64,000 nucleotides of DNA from contig NZ_WEHU01000007.1 of assembly GCF_009183415.1 (NCBI RefSeq), positions 150,347-214,346 of the forward strand. Reading direction: 5' to 3'. The notes beneath the pieces were generated by a model. It did not search any database, was not told the DNA's origin, and worked only from the letters and a program-made list of their open reading frames with translations. Positions 53,357-63,722 of this stretch are shown here, piece after piece; position 1 is the first letter of the stretch; every line of letters begins with the position of its first letter. Made by a program: the position numbers and the translations under genes. This stretch comes from Bacillus sp. B1-b2 (lineage in GTDB: Bacteria > Bacillota > Bacilli > Bacillales > Cytobacillaceae).

Positions 53357-53391
53357 AAACGAGATGTCTAATAACGACATCTCGTTTTTTG
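53356..53391. terminator. Terminator between zntA and the YwmB-like gene
   Basis: AAAACGAGATGTC (53356-53368) pairs with GACATCTCGTTTT (53376-53388). Confidence 0.85.
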
Positions 53392-53393
53392 TG

Positions 53394-54119
53394 TTAATAC
53401 TCTGACGTAATAATAGGGGTACCAATCGTTACTTTTACCTGATCCGCCGATTCATTAGTCAATCTGTATGCGATATGAAGGTTCATATATTGATTATCAC
53501 CAAGAGGAAGTTTAGTTTCCAAACGTTTTGTATATGCAGATAGCGAAATAAAATTATCTTCATTAAGACTTTGTAATTCTTCTCCCGAAAAACTAACCAA
53601 TAATTCGGATGCTTCTGTATACAAAGGTTGTTCTATATCTGTAGTTCCTTGAACCGTATAAAATGTAGAATAGTTCTCTATTTTTTGTTTATACATATTG
53701 AAAATTCTTGGCCATTTGCTTTCATTCCAATCACCTTTTACATCATAAGTAATACTTAAATTATATTTACCTTTTTGAGAATAAATAATGATTAAGATTT
53801 TCTCTTCCATTTCTAAATTGGAAGACTTTTTATTCCCTTCAATTTTATAATGATCTTTCTCAGCTTGTTTTTTAGACCAAGTATAATCTTTTTCCGTTCT
53901 CATGAAAGTGGAAATTGCTTGATCAAGATCTCTCATTTTAGTAAATTGTCCAATTGGTTCTTTTATATACATACTCCATGTAGTTACCTTTATATTGTTT
54001 TTATTAGCTATTTTTGTAATCTGACTTAACTCATTATCTGCATAAAAAGCTTTAGTTTCCTTGGTTGTAATAGTTACTAGTAGTAAAAGACATAATAAAA
54101 TTAATATGGATTTTTTCAT
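53394..54119 (-). CDS. YwmB-like secreted protein, 241 aa
   Basis: The start at 54119 has AAGGGGAG nine bases upstream; a TTG three codons earlier abuts it. Signal peptide (MKKSILILLCLLLLVTITTK, cleavage near TKA|FY). The mature part ends QVKVTIGTPIITSEY, the ending I associate with the YwmB family of Bacillaceae, whose function is not settled. YwmB genes are usually chromosomal. A plasmid copy between two metal pumps may be captured cargo. Confidence 0.65.
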   Translation of the reverse strand: MKKSILILLCLLLLVTITTKETKAFYADNELSQITKIANKNNIKVTTWSMYIKEPIGQFTKMRDLDQAISTFMRTEKDYTWSKKQAEKDHYKIEGNKKSSNLEMEEKILIIIYSQKGKYNLSITYDVKGDWNESKWPRIFNMYKQKIENYSTFYTVQGTTDIEQPLYTEASELLVSFSGEELQSLNEDNFISLSAYTKRLETKLPLGDNQYMNLHIAYRLTNESADQVKVTIGTPIITSEY

Positions 54120-54275
54120 TTTTTTCAACTCCCCTTATAAAAAAGAATAGCCAACTAAAAGACAATTTATACTAGATTACTATTTTTAAAATTGAATAGT
54201 TAGGATTATTATCCATTTATAAATATTTTGATTAGTTGGCTTCTCATTTTGTTTGTTCTTTATTCAAATATTGAC

Positions 54276-54305
54276 TTGAATAAAAAGATGAGTAAGGGGT
54301 ATACT
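54276..54305 (+). promoter_or_regulatory. Promoter of cadC-cadA
   Basis: TTGAAT (54276-54281), 18-base spacer, TATACT (54300-54305). A TTGACT overlaps at 54271. Confidence 0.6.
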
Positions 54306-54307
54306 AT

Positions 54308-54327
54308 ATTCAAATGTATATTTGAAT
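54308..54327. promoter_or_regulatory. cadO-like operator
   Basis: ATTCAAATGTATATTTGAAT is a palindrome (ATTCAAAT, 4-base centre, ATTTGAAT) directly after the -10 box. It matches the style of the CadC operator. It differs from the CzrA-type sites, so the two pumps have separate control. Confidence 0.8.
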
Positions 54328-54349
54328 GAACGAGTATAGGGGGAAAGAA

Positions 54350-54718
54350 ATGATTAAAAAGGATATATGTGAAATTTATTGTTATGACGAAGAAAAAGTC
54401 AATCGAATACAAGGAGATTTGAACAAGGTTGATTTCTCTAGTTTGTCCCAATTGTTAAAATCCATTGCTGATGAAAATAGAGCAAAGATTACCTATGCCT
54501 TGTGCCAAGATGAAGAATTATGCGTTTGTGATGTGGCTAATATTATTGGTGCAAGCGTTGCTAATGCTTCTCATCATTTAAGAACTCTTCATAAGCAAGG
54601 TATTGTTAACTATAGGAAGGAAGGGAAATTAGCGTTTTACTCCTTAGGTAATGAACATATTCGGCAAATAATGATGATTGCTCTAACTAATATTAATGAG
54701 GTGAAAGTAAATGTCTGA
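54350..54718 (+). CDS. cadC: CadC-type Cd/Pb/Zn-sensing ArsR repressor, 122 aa
   Basis: The start at 54350 has GGGGGAAAG upstream. N-terminal Cys pair ([11 protein letters not shown], about residues 5 and 9) and [12 protein letters not shown] in the alpha3 helix together form the four-Cys metal site of CadC. The winged helix reads [20 protein letters not shown]. Metal binding releases cadO, turning on cadA, whose start overlaps the cadC stop by eight bases. Confidence 0.93.
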   Translation: MIKKDICEIYCYDEEKVNRIQGDLNKVDFSSLSQLLKSIADENRAKITYALCQDEELCVCDVANIIGASVANASHHLRTLHKQGIVNYRKEGKLAFYSLGNEHIRQIMMIALTNINEVKVNV

Positions 54719-56840
54719 TCAGCAAGGAAAACTATCCGAACAAGAAATGAAAGCATATCGTGTTCAAGGATTCACTTGTACGAACTGTGCAGCCAAATTT
54801 GAAAACAATGTTAAAAATCTTTCTGGAGTACAGGATGCAAAAGTAAATTTTGGAGCATCTAAGGTTTATGTTCAAGGAAACACAACCATTGAAGAATTAG
54901 AAAAAGCCGGAGCTTTTGAGAATCTAAAAATTCGTGATGAAAAAGAACAACAAGTGGAACGAGAACCCTTTTGGAAACAAAAAGAAAACATTAAAGTGTA
55001 TATTTCCGCCATATTACTAGTTATAAGTTGGTTTATAGGAGAGCAATTTGGAGAAGAACATATTCTTACGAATATTGGCTATGCAGCATCTATTGTTATT
55101 GGAGGATATTCTTTATTCTTAAAAGGGCTAAAAAATCTTGTTCGGCTAAATTTTGATATGAATACACTGATGACCATTGCGATAATAGGTGCTGCTATTA
55201 TTGGTGAATGGGGTGAAGGCGCAACAGTTGTTATTTTATTTGCAATTAGTGAAGCATTAGAGCGCTATTCAATGGATAAAGCACGTCAATCTATTGAATC
55301 ACTAATGGATATCGCTCCAAAAGAAGCGTTAATTCGTCGTGGAAATGAAGAGATGATAATTCATGTAAATGATATACAAGTTGGAGACATCATGATTGTT
55401 AAGCCTGGACAAAAACTAGCGATGGATGGGACAGTTGTCAAAGGAACATCTACACTGAATCAGGCAGCCATTACAGGTGAAAGTGTTCCTGTGACAAAAA
55501 CTATTGACGATGAGGTTTTTGCAGGAACATTAAATGAAGAAGGACTACTTGAAGTAAGAGTAACGAAACGAGTAGAAGACACGACATTATCTAAAATTAT
55601 TCACCTTGTTGAAGAAGCACAAGCTGAACGAGCACCTTCTCAAGCGTTTGTTGATAAATTTGCCAAATACTATACACCTGCAATTGTTATTCTGGCAGTT
55701 TTAATAGCAGTAATTCCTCCGTTGTTTGGTGGTGATTGGAGTGAATGGATTTATCAAGGTTTGGCTGTACTAGTTGTCGGTTGTCCTTGTGCATTAGTTG
55801 TTTCTACTCCTGTTTCCATCGTAACTGCTATAGGGAATGCTGCAAAAAATGGCGTTCTAATAAAAGGTGGAATTCATTTAGAAGAAACAGGACACTTAAA
55901 AGCAATTGCATTTGATAAAACAGGAACTTTAACTAAAGGTGTTCCAGCTGTTACGGATTTAGTTACTTTTAACGGAAATAAAGAACAATTATTAAAAGTT
56001 ACAGCAGCTATTGAAAAAGGTTCACAGCATCCCCTTGCTTCCGCCATTTTAAGAAAAGCAGAAGAAACAGGATTGAATATAAATGAAGTGATTGTAGAAG
56101 ATTTTCAATCCATTACAGGTAAGGGTGTAAAAGCAAGAGTTAGTAATGAAATGTACTATGTTGGAAGCCCTAACCTATTCCAAGAATTACATGGCAAGAT
56201 TGAAAGTTCCACTGAAGAACATATTACCCGTATGCAAACTGAGGGTAAAACTGTTATGGTTCTAGGAACAAATCAAGAGATCCTTTCATTAATTGCTGTA
56301 GCTGATGAAATTAGAGAATCTTCCAGAGAAGTAATAGACAAGTTAAACAAATACGGAATTGAAACAGTTATGCTAACTGGTGATAATGAAAGGACTGCGT
56401 TAGCCATTGGAAAACAAGTTGGTGTTTCGGATATTAAAGCTGATTTGCTTCCAGAGGATAAACTAAATTATATTAAAGAACTTCGTGGCAAACATCAAAG
56501 TGTTGCAATGGTTGGAGACGGTGTAAACGATGCGCCAGCACTAGCAGCTTCAACAGTAGGTGTGGCTATGGGAGGTGCTGGAACTGATACAGCACTAGAA
56601 ACAGCAGATATTGCTCTAATGTCTGATGATTTAAGTAAATTACCGTATACGATTAAATTAAGCCGCAAAGCTTTAACCATTATCAAGCAAAACATTACTT
56701 TCTCTTTGGCTATAAAATTATTAGCTTTAGTCTTAGTAATTCCTGGCTGGTTAACATTATGGATAGCCATATTTGCTGATATGGGAGCAACCCTTTTGGT
56801 AACATTAAATAGTTTAAGGTTATTAAAGGTAAAGAATTAA
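54711..56840 (+). CDS. cadA: CadA cadmium-exporting P-type ATPase, 709 aa
   Basis: One HMA domain ([13 protein letters not shown], about residues 20-32), eight membrane helices, [15 protein letters not shown] transport site, DKTGTLTKG (Asp about 402), GSQHPLASA and [11 protein letters not shown]. Length and motifs are those of Gram-positive CadA. There is no His-rich linker, unlike the pump at 50938. Classic cadC-cadA operon; terminator at 56853. Confidence 0.95.
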   Translation: MSDQQGKLSEQEMKAYRVQGFTCTNCAAKFENNVKNLSGVQDAKVNFGASKVYVQGNTTIEELEKAGAFENLKIRDEKEQQVEREPFWKQKENIKVYISAILLVISWFIGEQFGEEHILTNIGYAASIVIGGYSLFLKGLKNLVRLNFDMNTLMTIAIIGAAIIGEWGEGATVVILFAISEALERYSMDKARQSIESLMDIAPKEALIRRGNEEMIIHVNDIQVGDIMIVKPGQKLAMDGTVVKGTSTLNQAAITGESVPVTKTIDDEVFAGTLNEEGLLEVRVTKRVEDTTLSKIIHLVEEAQAERAPSQAFVDKFAKYYTPAIVILAVLIAVIPPLFGGDWSEWIYQGLAVLVVGCPCALVVSTPVSIVTAIGNAAKNGVLIKGGIHLEETGHLKAIAFDKTGTLTKGVPAVTDLVTFNGNKEQLLKVTAAIEKGSQHPLASAILRKAEETGLNINEVIVEDFQSITGKGVKARVSNEMYYVGSPNLFQELHGKIESSTEEHITRMQTEGKTVMVLGTNQEILSLIAVADEIRESSREVIDKLNKYGIETVMLTGDNERTALAIGKQVGVSDIKADLLPEDKLNYIKELRGKHQSVAMVGDGVNDAPALAASTVGVAMGGAGTDTALETADIALMSDDLSKLPYTIKLSRKALTIIKQNITFSLAIKLLALVLVIPGWLTLWIAIFADMGATLLVTLNSLRLLKVKN

Positions 56841-57380
56841 TAACTTTATTAGGTGGCATTCCTGTTTTTAGCAGGAATGCCTTTTTTTAACAAGGAACAA
56901 ATCAAAAATATAAGCAAGGGTAGATACAGAGAAGCCCTTTATCATCTTCAATAGAATAAAAAACAAATATCCTAGGTCAGTTTTCTAAAAATGATGTATA
57001 TGTTAGAAAACAAAGGAATTTCATAAAATATTTTATGAAGTCCAAACGGGGTTGCATTCCAATAATAAATAATAAAGTACCTAGTGAATAAGTTTGTGAA
57101 AAATAACACTTAAACAATAGGGGGCGTTAGTTAATTAAAAATCAAACAACTTTATTATCAAATTCGAAGATAAGAATAATTATAGTGATACAAAATTAAC
57201 AACTTTAAATAATCCATCCTACAATATATCGTAGGATGGTTCTTGTTTTTTATGTCAAAAAAACGTATTTATTATCTCTATACAATTGGAGAAAAAGAAA
57301 ATGAAAAATTCATTGTCAAAATTATCATTTCAACCTCACTTTTCTTAATAAAATTAAGAAAAAAATAAAGGATGATAATT
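56841..57380. other. Intergenic region with two hairpins
   Basis: Apart from the terminator at 56853 and a second hairpin CCATCCTAC/GTAGGATGG (57214-57222/57231-57239) followed by a T-rich run, no gene with start signals is seen. Confidence 0.5.
56853..56888 (+). terminator. Terminator after cadA
   Basis: GGCATTCCTG (56855-56864) pairs with CAGGAATGCC (56872-56881), then a T-run. Confidence 0.88.
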
Positions 57381-57572
57381 TTGCTAATAAAAAAATCTAA
57401 AAATAATAAACACTCTCTTGTTTACAAAACATCTACCTTTTATACTGAGAAGCATCTAGTTAAACTTACTTATATAAATAAAATCACCTTTAATGCTGCT
57501 AATGGAAAAAAAACAATTGAAGTTTTATGGTCAAATATAAAAGAACTGCCGTTATCAAAAAATATCTCATAG
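57381..57572 (+). CDS. Small hypothetical protein, 63 aa
   Basis: A TTG start at 57381 is favoured because AAAGGATG lies about eight bases upstream; an ATG at 57372 would overlap it. The product is basic with alternating strands (HLVKLTYINKITFNAANGKK, TIEVLWSNIKELP). No family recognised. Weak support. Confidence 0.35.
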   Translation: MLIKKSKNNKHSLVYKTSTFYTEKHLVKLTYINKITFNAANGKKTIEVLWSNIKELPLSKNIS

Positions 57573-57878
57573 GTTATCAAATAGAAGACTGAAAGAAAAA
57601 TTTAAAGTTATTTCAAAAAAGTCGGGTAGAAATTTTTAATTGCGTTTAGTTATTAAAAGGGAACAAGAAAAAAATATAAAGAGAAAAATAGTAGGGATAG
57701 TAGTTATATTTATAAACGCGCAGCCTGAAGGTAGCGCGTTATTTTTTTTAAGGCTGATTTCGTATTATTAATAATATAATAATAAGTAGTAGTAGTTATC
57801 GTACTTGACGATAAGTTACTACTCGTTTGTTTTCCGTATTCTACTTTGCTACACTTAACCTAAAAAGCAGGTGATAGC
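57573..57878. other. Intergenic region before the SRAP gene
   Basis: A terminator-like hairpin ACGCGC/GCGCGT (57716-57721/57734-57739) with a T-run, and another hairpin at about 57784-57824 (AGTAGT...ACTACT). No gene. Confidence 0.5.
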
Positions 57879-58553
57879 ATGTGTGGTCGCTTTACTTTAT
57901 TTACTGACTTTGGAACAATTATTGACCGCTTTAATATCGACTCAGCAATTGAAGAATCCCTTTATAATCCAAATTATAATGTAGCTCCCTCTCAATCCGT
58001 ACTTTCTGTGATTAATGATGGGGAAAAGAATCGTCTTGGATATTTACGTTGGGGATTGATTCCTCCCTGGTCTAAAGATATGAAAATCGGTTATAAAATG
58101 ATTAACGCTCGTTCAGAAACAATTGCCGAAAAACCAAGTTTTCGAAATGCCTATAAAAAGAAACGCTGTTTAATCCTTGCTGATTCGTTCTATGAATGGA
58201 AACGTACAGATGAACGTAAAATTCCTATGCGTATTAAACTGAAAAATGATCAACCATTTGGTATGGCTGGTTTATGGGAATCTTGGAAATCCCCAGAAGG
58301 AGAAATGATATATTCTTGTTCTGTAATTACCACTCAACCAAATAAGTTAATGACTGAAATACATGATAGAATGCCAGTAATATTAAAACCTGAAGATGAA
58401 CAATTCTGGCTAAATCCAACAAATACAGATACTAACTCGTTAAGTAAATTACTTGTTCCCTTTGACTTTGAACAAATGGAAGCTTTTGAAGTTTCAAGTG
58501 ATGTTAATTCTCCAAAAAACAATTCACCTAGCTTAATTCAGCAAATTTGTTGA
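57879..58553 (+). CDS. SRAP/YedK-type DNA-protein crosslink protein, 224 aa
   Basis: Starts MCGRFTLF; Cys2 becomes the N-terminal nucleophile that links to abasic sites in single-stranded DNA. Other family residues are seen in PNYNVAPSQ (Asn), NARSETIAEKPSFR, CLILADSFYEW (Glu) and IHDRMPVIL (His). AGGTGA ribosome site. Such proteins protect single-stranded DNA at abasic sites. On a conjugative plasmid this could guard the incoming strand, which is inference. Confidence 0.93.
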   Translation: MCGRFTLFTDFGTIIDRFNIDSAIEESLYNPNYNVAPSQSVLSVINDGEKNRLGYLRWGLIPPWSKDMKIGYKMINARSETIAEKPSFRNAYKKKRCLILADSFYEWKRTDERKIPMRIKLKNDQPFGMAGLWESWKSPEGEMIYSCSVITTQPNKLMTEIHDRMPVILKPEDEQFWLNPTNTDTNSLSKLLVPFDFEQMEAFEVSSDVNSPKNNSPSLIQQIC

Positions 58554-58803
58554 TGAATTAACCAATTAGTAAAAATATGTCGCCATACATAAATAAAGAA
58601 AGTTGCGAAGCTTTAACTATTTCACTATATATTTTTGCTGAATTATACCTAGGTCTACGAAAAAAGGTGAAGTCATTTTGTTTATTTTCCAAACGAATGC
58701 TAATTAATCTATTAAAGATGAATACGCTTTTTTCTTTGAAGTCAAATTAATAAATGAAACTTCCGCTCATCTCTTTAATATAAATTCTATCGTAAGATTT
58801 AAA

Positions 58804-59727
58804 TTAGTTACCTAAACCTAATATTGTTTTATATGTCTCCATCTTGTGGAGAAAAGATTCTTCACCACCTTCAAGATATTGCAATATATGTTTAGTTATC
58901 TTGGCATTGCCATGATATCCTTGAGCTTCAACCCACCCTTTTCCATTATTTGAAGCTAGGACAATAACTTGCTCTGCACCTGCATTAGTTACTATGCTGG
59001 GGTTATGAGTAACTATAATTACTTGCCTTTTGTTTTTTATTTTTTTTAAACTTTCAACTAAATTTTTATATATATATTGGCTATCCAAATTATCTTCCGG
59101 CTGATCGATAAGAAGTGGTGTATTATCGTTGGTATGTAGGCCAAAATTAAAAATAAATGTGAGAATTGCAGCGACTTTTTGTCCAAGAGATAAAGTTTCA
59201 ATTGGAAGTAATAAAACTCCTTGTGATTTAGTGGATTCTTTAGAATTAATATTAAAATAAATATCAAAATCATCTTTAGCAGCAAAATACTTTCTTAGAC
59301 ATGCATCAATATTATTTTGATTTATAAATAATCCTTTAATTATTTCTCTATAAATTGAGTTTAAATTTTGACCTGTAATTGCTTCGTAACCTTCATTTAC
59401 ATCGTATAAAGACTTGTTAGCATTACTTTTCATAACACTAGATAAGCTAACTATCGCTTCTAACTTACTGAATCTTTGCCAAAGTAGTAATTCAAGAAAA
59501 TCTAAAAAATCAATTTTTTCTATGATTTGGTATAGATATCTTTCAACATCTCCCCAGGTTAATAACAAACCTTTTATATGACGTTCTCTATTTATATTAA
59601 ATAGTAGCTCTTCTAAGAAATCATGTTGTGGTTTATTACCGTGACCATAGTATATTTGCAAAATTTTTTTATTATTTTCATTAAAGCTGCTTATTTTTTC
59701 TGATACTATCTTTTTTCGTTCATTCAT
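58804..59727 (-). pseudogene. C-terminal half of a PHP-ATPase, out of frame with the N-terminal half
   Basis: This 307-codon frame carries the ABC/SMC-like C-terminal motifs: TLSLGQKVAAILTFIF (signature, about residue 170), PLLIDQPEDNLDSQ (Walker B, about 205) and QVIIVTHNPSIVTNA (His switch, about 236). Its partner Walker A lies in the frame at 59757-61331, which is shifted by one base. The frame is open upstream past its ATG (KEQIPSLKIS) back into the end of the other frame, and the ATG lacks a ribosome site. A single indel in a gene of about 840 codons explains this. Separate translation or frameshifting remains possible. Confidence 0.7.
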
Positions 59728-59756
59728 AGAAATCTTTAAAGAAGGTATTTGTTCTT

Positions 59757-61331
59757 TTAAATATTTTCTGTATTCCTATTAGTATTTCGAAGCTCCATAA
59801 GAAAAGAATCTATTTCATCAAACCTTATACCGTCGAAAATAACCTCTTTTACAAAGTCACCAATCTCACCTTTTTCTATTCTATGTACAATATTATTTAT
59901 AGAATAGCTTTGGCGAAAAACATTATTTAAGATATCATTCTTGAGATATCCAGTTACTGGTCCAATTTGCTCACCGCTAATCTTATATAAATCTATCCAG
60001 TGATCTGCTAAAATTAATTTATGCATATCATTTCTTTCTTCCTTAAATGCCTTTTCTAAGAAAAATTCAGAAGTATAATACTCCTTGTGGGGGTCTAGCT
60101 GTGAAATAAATTTTAGCATATAGTCATCGTTATTATAGGTAAACTCAATTTCTATAACTCTATGTTCTGCGAGAAACTTAAGCTGTTGCTGATTAGCAGA
60201 TGTACGTGAAAAAATAGTATCTATTAAATTTAGTAATGTAGACTTTCCAGTACCTCTGCCACCAATAATACAATTCAAATCTTTTGAAAAATCTACATAG
60301 AAACCGTTATCACCAATACTTATATTCCCTAAAAAACCCTTATCAGAGGGTTTTACATGGATATTTTTAATGAATTTATCAGTTACTTGTGGTTTCTCAG
60401 TGTAAATAGAAAACTTATAATCAGTTAATGCTTTTCTAAAACTGTTGAAAGATAATTCGTTTATCTTAATCCATGTATTTCTTATACCTATATCTTCTAG
60501 ATAGTGAGAATCACCTTCATATATTATACAGAAGTCTTCTTTTCTTTTGTTTGAGTATTGTAAAATTTTTTTTTCAAACAGGTTATCTATATTATTTAAA
60601 CTTGTAAATCCTAAAAGATGACTAGTAGCAAAGAGTTCCTTTTTATATAAACCAGTACCTAAGAAATCAGAAGAGTTAATGTGGGCTATATAACCTATTC
60701 CACCAATCTTTTGAATTTTTTTAATAATAGTTAGGCTAGTATCTATTGTTCCATCTACAGTAGAGTAAATATGGTTATTTACTAACTTCTGTACTTCAGA
60801 AATGCTACTTTCATCAAATATTCCTACTACATGGTTTTTATCAGAACAGGATATTTCTAACCCTAACAGTAAGAAAATTGATTTCCGGTATGTTGCACTT
60901 GATTTTATTCTTGTTTTAAAATACTCATTTAAGGCAAATTTGAGTTTATCATATCCTCCGATTGTGTTGTGATCTGTAATCACAACTAATTGAATGTTTT
61001 CACTATATAATTTATGTGCAATTAACATGTAGGTTAGATACTCTTTAAAGTTTTCATAGGGTATGTTCTTTTCTTCAAGTAACTTATAGTATCCATTACC
61101 CTCAAAATTTCCTTTTGTTATTTGTTCTGAAAAAGTTTGTATTTGTTCCTTATTAAATAATAATTCCCTTTCGCATATCTCTAAGATATCTTCAACTTCT
61201 AATTCTTTATACGTTTTTCCTTTGGTGAGTTTATAATCATGGGAAGCAGGAGTATGTAAGTGTATTTCACATTTTTGCAATGTACCAAATTTAGTTTTAT
61301 TTTTTTTAAATTCATTAACTAGTGTATTCAA
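59757..61331 (-). pseudogene. N-terminal half of a PHP phosphoesterase-ATPase, 524 codons
   Basis: TTG start with AAGGAGGT seven bases upstream. A PHP metal-dependent phosphoesterase domain spans about residues 18-300: EIHLHTPASHDY (His24, His26), VVITDHNT, LLGLEISCSDKNH and GYIAHIN. The ATPase N-terminal part follows with LNCIIGGRGTGKSTLLNLID (about 345-365). It stops at NTENI, before the signature, Walker B and His switch, which lie in the next frame. Large PHP-ATPases of this kind (TrlF-like is one possible match) are linked to mobile elements and suspected defence functions. Confidence 0.72.
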
Positions 61332-61736
61332 TGAATTGACCTCCTTGCTGGTATATTCAATTATAAAAAGTACTAATTATGGAGATCAACATTATAGAAG
61401 CCATTCCGAGTACTTTCTATAGCAAATGTCAATGCTCCTATAAAATATTATAATTTTTAAAACACTCTCATTTGTAATTAATGGTAATTATATCAATAAT
61501 TTTCTTAGTAGAGAAATGTTTTTTATAATAAACCACCACTCAATTTCTTCTGACAAGTAGTAGTGTTAATCAATGTAATCCCCTGAAATTTGGAGCGGAT
61601 GTTAGCGAATCTAAATATTTTTAAACTTCTTCTCATTTGTAATAGGTGAAACAAAGAATTCAGATTTTTGATATAATTACCAATATCCTAATTAGATAAG
61701 GAAAACTACTTAAATCAGAATTGGAGAAAGAACAAT
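61332..61736. other. Divergent intergenic region
   Basis: AT-rich and without a gene. It contains the ribosome site of the PHP-ATPase (minus) on the left, and promoter-like TATAAT-type sequences on the right toward 61737. Confidence 0.45.
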
Positions 61737-62159
61737 ATGAAATTTTCAAAGATAGGTTGGTCTCTTGTTACAGCAGCTGCAACGATAATTATTGGCTATG
61801 GTGCAAAGAAGGGGAAAATTCCTTTTATTTCATCTAAGATAGTTGACCTATCTAAAGTTGCTTCTGATACAGTACTTAATGAAGAGAAATCGTTTGGTGG
61901 CCTTAAAGAGAGCACGCTCAATGAGATAGCAACAAATACTTATAAAGGTGTGAAAGCATTTATTGACGACAGTGAATTAGTGTTCAAGTTTAGATCTAAT
62001 TCGAATAAAATGATTTTAGAGTCGAAATTTAAAATAGATGCTGCTGGAAAGTTAGTTATGACTTTTGTATCTGGAAATTATGGAAACCATCCTACAGCAC
62101 CATTGTTTTTTAAAGATAATTTAGTTGAAGCAATGAATAAAGCCAATAGAACTTTGTAA
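61737..62159 (+). CDS. Hypothetical membrane-anchored protein, 140 aa
   Basis: The ATG follows GGAGAAAG. A short N-terminal hydrophobic segment (SLVTAAATIIIGYGAKKG) may be a membrane anchor. The rest is a soluble alpha/beta domain with no motif I know (STLNEIATNTYKGVKAFIDD). Monocistronic with a terminator at 62327. Its neighbour on the other strand is the broken PHP-ATPase. Confidence 0.65.
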   Translation: MKFSKIGWSLVTAAATIIIGYGAKKGKIPFISSKIVDLSKVASDTVLNEEKSFGGLKESTLNEIATNTYKGVKAFIDDSELVFKFRSNSNKMILESKFKIDAAGKLVMTFVSGNYGNHPTAPLFFKDNLVEAMNKANRTL

Positions 62160-62453
62160 AAGATTATAGATATGGAATTTATGACTGTGAAGTACCTTCA
62201 AGTATAAGATAGTATATTTCACTTTTTTGATAACTTCTGAAACTATTGAAAATAATAGGATAAAAAGTTAAACTTAAATCAGATTATTTTTCTATTTTGG
62301 ATTTTTCTTTTACTTAGTAAATGTAGAGCCTTTGGGTTCAGTTTTAATAGCAGCTGTGCTATTAACTGTCCTGAAGGCTTTTTTTTATGAAAAAAGTAAA
62401 TGACAAAAAAGAAAATTAATAGAAATGAAACAAAATACTAGGAGGGAAAGGTT
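62160..62453. other. Intergenic region
   Basis: No gene. Terminator at 62327-62387 and a strong ribosome site AGGAGGG at its right end. Confidence 0.5.
62327..62387 (+). terminator. Composite terminator hairpin
   Basis: AGCCTT pairs with AAGGCT, and inside it TTAATAGC with GCTATTAA, followed by TTTTTTT. Confidence 0.75.
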
Positions 62454-62510
62454 TTGACGACGACTAAATTATTTGATTCTAATGTCTGTAGGAGGATTGC
62501 ATATGTATAA
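62454..62510 (+). CDS. 18-aa upstream peptide overlapping the next start
   Basis: TTG at 62454 with AGGAGGGAAAGG upstream opens an 18-codon frame (MTTTKLFDSNVCRRIAYV) whose codons AGGAGG form the ribosome site of the following gene, and whose stop lies just past that gene's ATG. This arrangement suggests translational coupling, or a truncated relic. Confidence 0.35.
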   Translation: MTTTKLFDSNVCRRIAYV

Positions 62511-63033
62511 AATCACATGCTTTTGTTCTCTAGAACCTACAAAGTTAGAAAGCTTATTAAAGGGTATAGGATTTTCAAGTAAAAAAGATGGATTGGAATG
62601 GTATTTTGAAGATATAGTTTTTCGTATTGAACCATTTAAAGGACATTCTAATCAAAGAGAAAAGGGATATAGAGTGTATTTTAATGGTAAAAATACTATG
62701 AGCTTTTCTTATATGTTTGACCTTTCATTAGGAACTTTAAATACTACAATTACCTGTATTGAGTATATGTTAAGGGAGGAAGGGAAAAACTCTAATGATT
62801 GGCTATCACTTTTAGATAATAGTCCCTCTATAATTACTATTGACACAAGGGGTTTCTATCAAAAAAACAGTATAAATATAATTGTTACTAATAATACTGT
62901 AGTGTTCCAATTGAGAAGTAAAAAGAATACAAGCTTAAAATTAATAAGCGGGTTAAAAAGGATCGAAGAATTGGTTGAATATATTATTCCAACCACTTAC
63001 GATCTTTTTTCATTTGAGGAGGAATTAGCATAA
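62503..63033 (+). CDS. Hypothetical protein, 176 aa
   Basis: The start at 62503 has AGGAGG seven bases upstream. No signal peptide or membrane helix. Mixed alpha/beta, with MYKITCFCSLEPTKLESLLK at the start and an acidic C-terminus (TYDLFSFEEELA). No motif recognised. Its stop overlaps the next start by one base. The pair, with the small gene at 63555, looks like accessory plasmid genes. Confidence 0.65.
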   Translation: MYKITCFCSLEPTKLESLLKGIGFSSKKDGLEWYFEDIVFRIEPFKGHSNQREKGYRVYFNGKNTMSFSYMFDLSLGTLNTTITCIEYMLREEGKNSNDWLSLLDNSPSIITIDTRGFYQKNSINIIVTNNTVVFQLRSKKNTSLKLISGLKRIEELVEYIIPTTYDLFSFEEELA

Positions 63034-63449
63034 TGGTTGATTTTTATACTAGTAAACATTTCTATCAAATTCGTGAAAATATATTATTGATTGACGGAAA
63101 AATAGAAGAAAAGGGCAATATTTCTGTATATCATCTTATAAAAGATGAACCCGCTTTTATTAAAATATCTCAAAAAGGCAATATACCAAAAATAATAAAA
63201 ACAGAAGATGTATTATTCGTTGATAATTCATCAGAAATTTATCATGGCCAAAAAACAATTAAGAAACATTTTCTCGTGTCGGTTCTACTTAAATTTAATG
63301 AGCAAGAAAGATATATAACTACAGATATTTTGGCTGCTAATGAGGACCATGCAAAGAGAATTATCAAGGTCAACTATAGTATGTTTCATATTTTAAATAT
63401 AAATGTTAAGAATGTGAACATCGTTAGGTTATTCAATAACTTCCAATAA
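63033..63449 (+). CDS. Hypothetical protein, 138 aa
   Basis: Overlaps the preceding gene by one base (TAATG), so it is co-translated. The product is soluble and beta-rich (ENILLIDGKIEEKGNISVYH, VLFVDNSSEIYHGQKTIKKH). No known family. Terminator at 63459. Confidence 0.65.
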   Translation: MVDFYTSKHFYQIRENILLIDGKIEEKGNISVYHLIKDEPAFIKISQKGNIPKIIKTEDVLFVDNSSEIYHGQKTIKKHFLVSVLLKFNEQERYITTDILAANEDHAKRIIKVNYSMFHILNINVKNVNIVRLFNNFQ

Positions 63450-63458
63450 GGAAAAGGG

Positions 63459-63496
63459 AGAAACCACTACTATTATCAATAGTAGTGGTTTCTTAA
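63459..63496 (+). terminator. Terminator, 16-bp perfect stem
   Basis: The arms 63459-63474 and 63478-63493 are perfect inverted repeats with a 3-base loop. Confidence 0.8.
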
Positions 63497-63554
63497 TGAA
63501 AATATTTAATGATGCTTCATTTAATATTGATAAGAAAAACGGAGGAAAAGTTTT

Positions 63555-63722
63555 ATGAATAGATTTGAAGATTTAATTAAAATACTAAAAAAACGTGGAT
63601 GGGATTATACAATGAAAAAAAATGGAAACATTAGATTTATTTTAGGGAATCAAGAAATTATATGCTTTAAAGTGGACGCAGAAGGTATTAAAAAAATCAT
63701 ACTTGATATTATAAACTGGTAA
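63555..63722 (+). CDS. Small hypothetical protein, 55 aa
   Basis: GGAGG precedes the ATG. It begins MNRFEDLIKILKKRGWDYTM. A helix, a GN-containing turn, then strands (NIRFILGNQEIICFKVD). It resembles small helix-strand proteins that bind nucleic acid or act as antitoxins, but there is no real match. Confidence 0.5.
   Translation: MNRFEDLIKILKKRGWDYTMKKNGNIRFILGNQEIICFKVDAEGIKKIILDIINW

Noticed and set aside
57002..57092. Short frame starting MKSKRGCIPIINN
   Set aside because: No ribosome binding site in front of the ATG.
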